A program made the position numbers and the translations under genes. The notes below the pieces were generated by a model, which ran no database searches, was not told the origin of the DNA, and saw only the letters and a program-made list of their open reading frames with translations. Positions 60,879 through 64,000 of a DNA stretch of 64,000 bases are shown piece by piece. Position 1 is the stretch's first letter. Each line of letters opens with the position of its first letter. Source of the DNA: Toxonevra muliebris (taxonomy: Eukaryota > Arthropoda > Insecta > Diptera > Pallopteridae); contig OY829326.1 in NCBI GenBank assembly GCA_963691655.1, positions 113,681,388 to 113,745,387 of the forward strand, written 5' to 3'.

Positions 60879-62469
60879 ATACTATATGCATAATACGTGA
60901 CTAAATTATGGGATGGAGAAATTCCACATTTCCACGAAATGATAAATTTGCCTGAAATTCATTCTCGTGTGTCTGCACAAGGCCTTCTGCATCTTCCATG
61001 ATATTAATAATAACAATAAAACAACATAATTTACATTATTTTTATTTTTATATATGTATTGTATTTATGTGATTATATTTTGTGTTTTTATTATTACTTT
61101 TTTTCGCTTTATGAGTTTTTAATTTTTGTTGGTTTCGCTGCTGTTCTTTGTTAATTTTAATAGACTCTAAGCAATATCAATGATTATTAATTTTATATAA
61201 TTTTTTTTTTTTTTTTTATTAACACGATTCTTGTTTTTGTTGTTGTTGTTTTTTGCAGCAATTTAAACTTTGGTTTACATTTCGCGTAGAGTGTTTTTAA
61301 TTTCCTTTTTAACTACATAGAAATGCAGAAATTTGTATATGTATAGGTACAATTACAATATAAATTTTATTAATTAATATACGGAATTTATCGTAATTGA
61401 AAAGAGAAACATTTAATTATAAATAGTATAATTTTCATTTCATCAAAATTTATAATACAATTACAGTAACAATGCAATTACATTTGATTTTAATTCAATT
61501 TAAGTAATGTATTTATAATTATGTATTTTTGTTTTTTTGTTTTTTTTTTTTTGCATTTTTGTGTATCTGTTTATTTTGTCTTTGCGTGGAGTTGTTGAAT
61601 TTTTAATGCATTTTTTTTTAATTTTTCCTTTTAGTTAATTTTGCAAATAATAAATTTAAATATAGAAATTTTTATTTTTTCTTGGACTTAAATATGTATG
61701 TTTTTAAGACACACTAGTAGAAGGCAAAGACCAGTTTTTTTTTTTTAAATTTTTATGCTTAAAAACTTTTTATATTTTTTGTTTATAGTATATGAAAAAG
61801 CGAAGTAGAGGAAAATTATATTGTTTTTGGTTTAATCATTTTAAAAGTAAATAAAATATAGAATCAAGCGCAATTGAGAGTAGTTGTTTTTAAAGAAATT
61901 CTATAATGAAATGTTGTAACAATAAAACAAATTTCTAAGCCTTGTACTTTTCTTATTCAATGTGGTTTATAAATATACTGAGTGCAAAAGATCATTTAAA
62001 TCTGTAGGTGGAAAGGTTGAAAATAATAATAACTATCTACTGAGTTCATTCGGCGAAAATCGAAAGTTTTCCCTAATGAGCTAACATTGCATGGTTAGAG
62101 ATAATTGTTGGGACAACAACAACAACGGTCATAATATGTGCAAACACGTTCAAAAACGAAATTGATATAGGTATGGAATTGATGAGCACGTATGGCAAGT
62201 ATGAATGTCCTCTTTATTGAAAATTGAAAGTCGATTGAAAAAATATAAAAAACTCTCTTGAAAACTTATATAGGAAAGTACAAACAAAACTGATTACATT
62301 TAACAATAAACATGTATGGTATATAAATGTCTAACGAACGAATAAATGGAAAATAGCAGTAAAAAAGAAAAGTGGTAAAAAAGTAGTAGTAGTAGTAGTA
62401 ATAAAAAAAGTAGTGAAAAAAAAAAAAAATAATAAAAAAGAAAGTAAAAAAGATAGTAAAAAAAGTATT
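60879..62469. other. Highly AT-rich non-coding stretch with simple repeats
   Basis: Long T runs (about 61200-61217, 61535-61553, 61610-61620, 61735-61746) and a microsatellite TAGTAGTAGTAGTAGTAG at about 62383-62400, followed by A-rich imperfect repeats. No gene. Confidence 0.6.
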
Positions 62470-63030
62470 AAAAAGGTCACATATATGGTTCCAGAGATAT
62501 ACCGTACTACAAATGGTTACTGAGATATCTCATCATAAATATTCAGGTTGTATAGGAGGTGTCACGGCCACTTGACATTAAGAACTCGTACTCTACTATA
62601 GCCTTGGTATTGATAAATAATAATACTATCATACCAAATCTTAGTACCATACTACAAATGCTTCATAAGATATCTCATAATGAATATTAAGGTCATATGG
62701 GAGGTGCCACACCCCCCTTTCCAATCATACTCAAATCTTATATTGCATTGTCAAACAACGTCGTTGTACGAAATTTCAGTACCAAATTGTATGTGGCTCT
62801 AGAGATATACTCAAATAAGCATATGATTTGTATGAGAAGTACTGTACTACAAACATTTCTTGAGATGACAATGCAGGGTTGTATGGGAGCTACCACGCTC
62901 ACTTCGCCAATCCTTATTGGCGTGTACTTCAGGCCTCATAAAAAATACATTGTGTAAGTTTCAGCTCAATCGGATGGTTAGTTTTTCAGTTTATCGTCGT
63001 CAAACGTACAACTCATTTTTATATATAAAG
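62470..63030. repeat. Degenerate ~170-bp tandem units
   Basis: TACCGTACTACAAATG...GAGATATCTCAT...GG(T/A)GT(C/G)(A/C)CAC is seen near 62500, 62650 and, more diverged, 62840. It ends with CAGCTCAATCGGATGGTTAG and TTATATATAAAGATAA, sequence typical of transposon-derived insect repeats. Non-coding. Confidence 0.45.
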
Positions 63031-63236
63031 ATAAGACACTCAAGCATTTCAGTTGCATCCAAGAATCGGCAGATTACAAACGGCAACTTACTTCTTTGAA
63101 AAGTACTTTAAAATATCCAATCCATACAGGAAAGAATAAATTGTTGCATTGCAAGTGAATTATCAATGTTTATTTTTAATATTGCTCTAGAAATTGTTCA
63201 AAAATCTTTCGACGAGATAGCCCATTAGTTTTACAT

Positions 63237-63345
63237 CCATTTTTATTGGGCTCCCGGTCACGAAGGTGCTTCAGATAACTGCAAAGCTGATGACCTTACA
63301 AGAAATGGTATAACCAATCCTCTTCTATTGAGAAAAGAAAAAAAG
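63237..63345 (+). pseudogene. Non-LTR retrotransposon RNase H fragment
   Basis: IHFYWAPGHEGASDNCKADD continues to LTRNGITNPLLLRKE. This keeps the WxPGHxG...AD signature of retrotransposon RNase H. It is not the same family as the 50-51.5 kb copy, and stops follow within a few codons. Confidence 0.6.
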
Positions 63346-64000
63346 AAAACGTCAGCATTAGTTTGCCATAATCTGTAAACTATTGATGAATACGTTGTTC
63401 TTCGAATTAGTAAACATTGGTCAAAAATGATTACCTGAAGAACATGACATTAGAAATCGGACCAAAGTTCAAGATCTACTCTTTTTAGACAAAATTATTA
63501 GATTTAGGAATACTCAAATGGTCAATACATTTTTGATAGTCTAGCAAATTTTTGTAGACTTCTCTCTGAGCTTCATCAGTAGCTTTGAATCGTCGTGAAG
63601 GAAAAGACATAGCCAAAAAATCTATCCTAGGATAAGAAGAAACATTTCTCTTAAATTTTATAAAATTTCCAATTTACAAGCATGAATCTAATGGGGATGT
63701 AACTTCTATAACCTTTGAAATGCAAGAAATGCGTAATTCAAAATATTGATTATTGATTTTGTATCATCGAACGAAACTGTAATTAGAATAAAAGCATTTA
63801 AAAATAAAAATAGTGTACAGTATACATACAATAGTAGATAGTAATTAGTTATTTTTAGTATGATTTTTATTTATATATGTATGTATGTATGAATGTACTT
63901 ATATATTTATAGTGTATCTTTATTTTTATGCAAAAAGAAATTTACAACATTCAAACAAAATACATATAGGACACATATAAATGTATATATGTCTTATATG
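63346..64000. other. Right edge, non-coding
   Basis: Possibly further decayed retrotransposon sequence up to about 63700, then AT-rich with TATGTATGTATG simple sequence. No gene. Confidence 0.4.

Overview
This window is AT-rich eukaryotic nuclear DNA from a fly. Genes are split by short introns of about 55-80 bp with GT-AG borders, mixed with kilobase introns full of transposon debris. The proteins have clear dipteran orthologues: pacman/XRN1, DHX34, RNF121, a UCP4 carrier, calcineurin A and DNAAF5/HEATR2. A dispersed repeat present in three copies (near 22.5, 36.2 and 42.9 kb) resembles one I remember from tephritid fruit flies, so Tephritidae is my best guess. That family-level call is inference. 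No CRISPR array, operon, rRNA or tRNA was seen.

Layout. 1-2200 (-): 5' part of DNAAF5, a HEAT-repeat axonemal dynein assembly factor, running off the left edge. 2734-11929 (+): complete DHX34-type DEAH helicase, about 1144 aa in 14 exons. Its 4.6 kb intron 2 contains an intact intronless antisense gene (4028-4918) for a BicC-like KH protein, a foldback-like element and a TTAA-flanked element. 12188-21532 (-): complete pacman/XRN1 exoribonuclease, 21 exons, about 1544 aa, convergent with DHX34. 25226-30511 (+): UCP4-type mitochondrial carrier, 362 aa. 31695-33202 (-): RNF121-type RING E3 ligase, 319 aa, convergent with UCP4. 40468-42180 (-): calcineurin A catalytic subunit, 570 aa in one coding exon with a 5'UTR intron. 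42.3-64 kb: no confident host gene. This stretch is a graveyard of DNA transposons and non-LTR retrotransposon pieces, with PIF/Harbinger and hAT transposase remnants.

Functional links. DHX34 (nonsense-mediated decay) and XRN1 (5'-3' decay of decapped RNA) act in the same mRNA turnover process, but their adjacency is probably ordinary synteny. The other genes are unrelated housekeeping or signalling functions.

The most unusual features are the nested KH gene that appears to have lost its RNA-binding GXXG loop, and a rich set of structurally defined, mostly non-autonomous DNA elements. Many have readable target-site duplications (8 bp, TAA, ATT, TA, TTAA), and several are nested inside one another. 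I worked by eye; exon borders are predictions from splice signals and protein continuity, and no database search was run.
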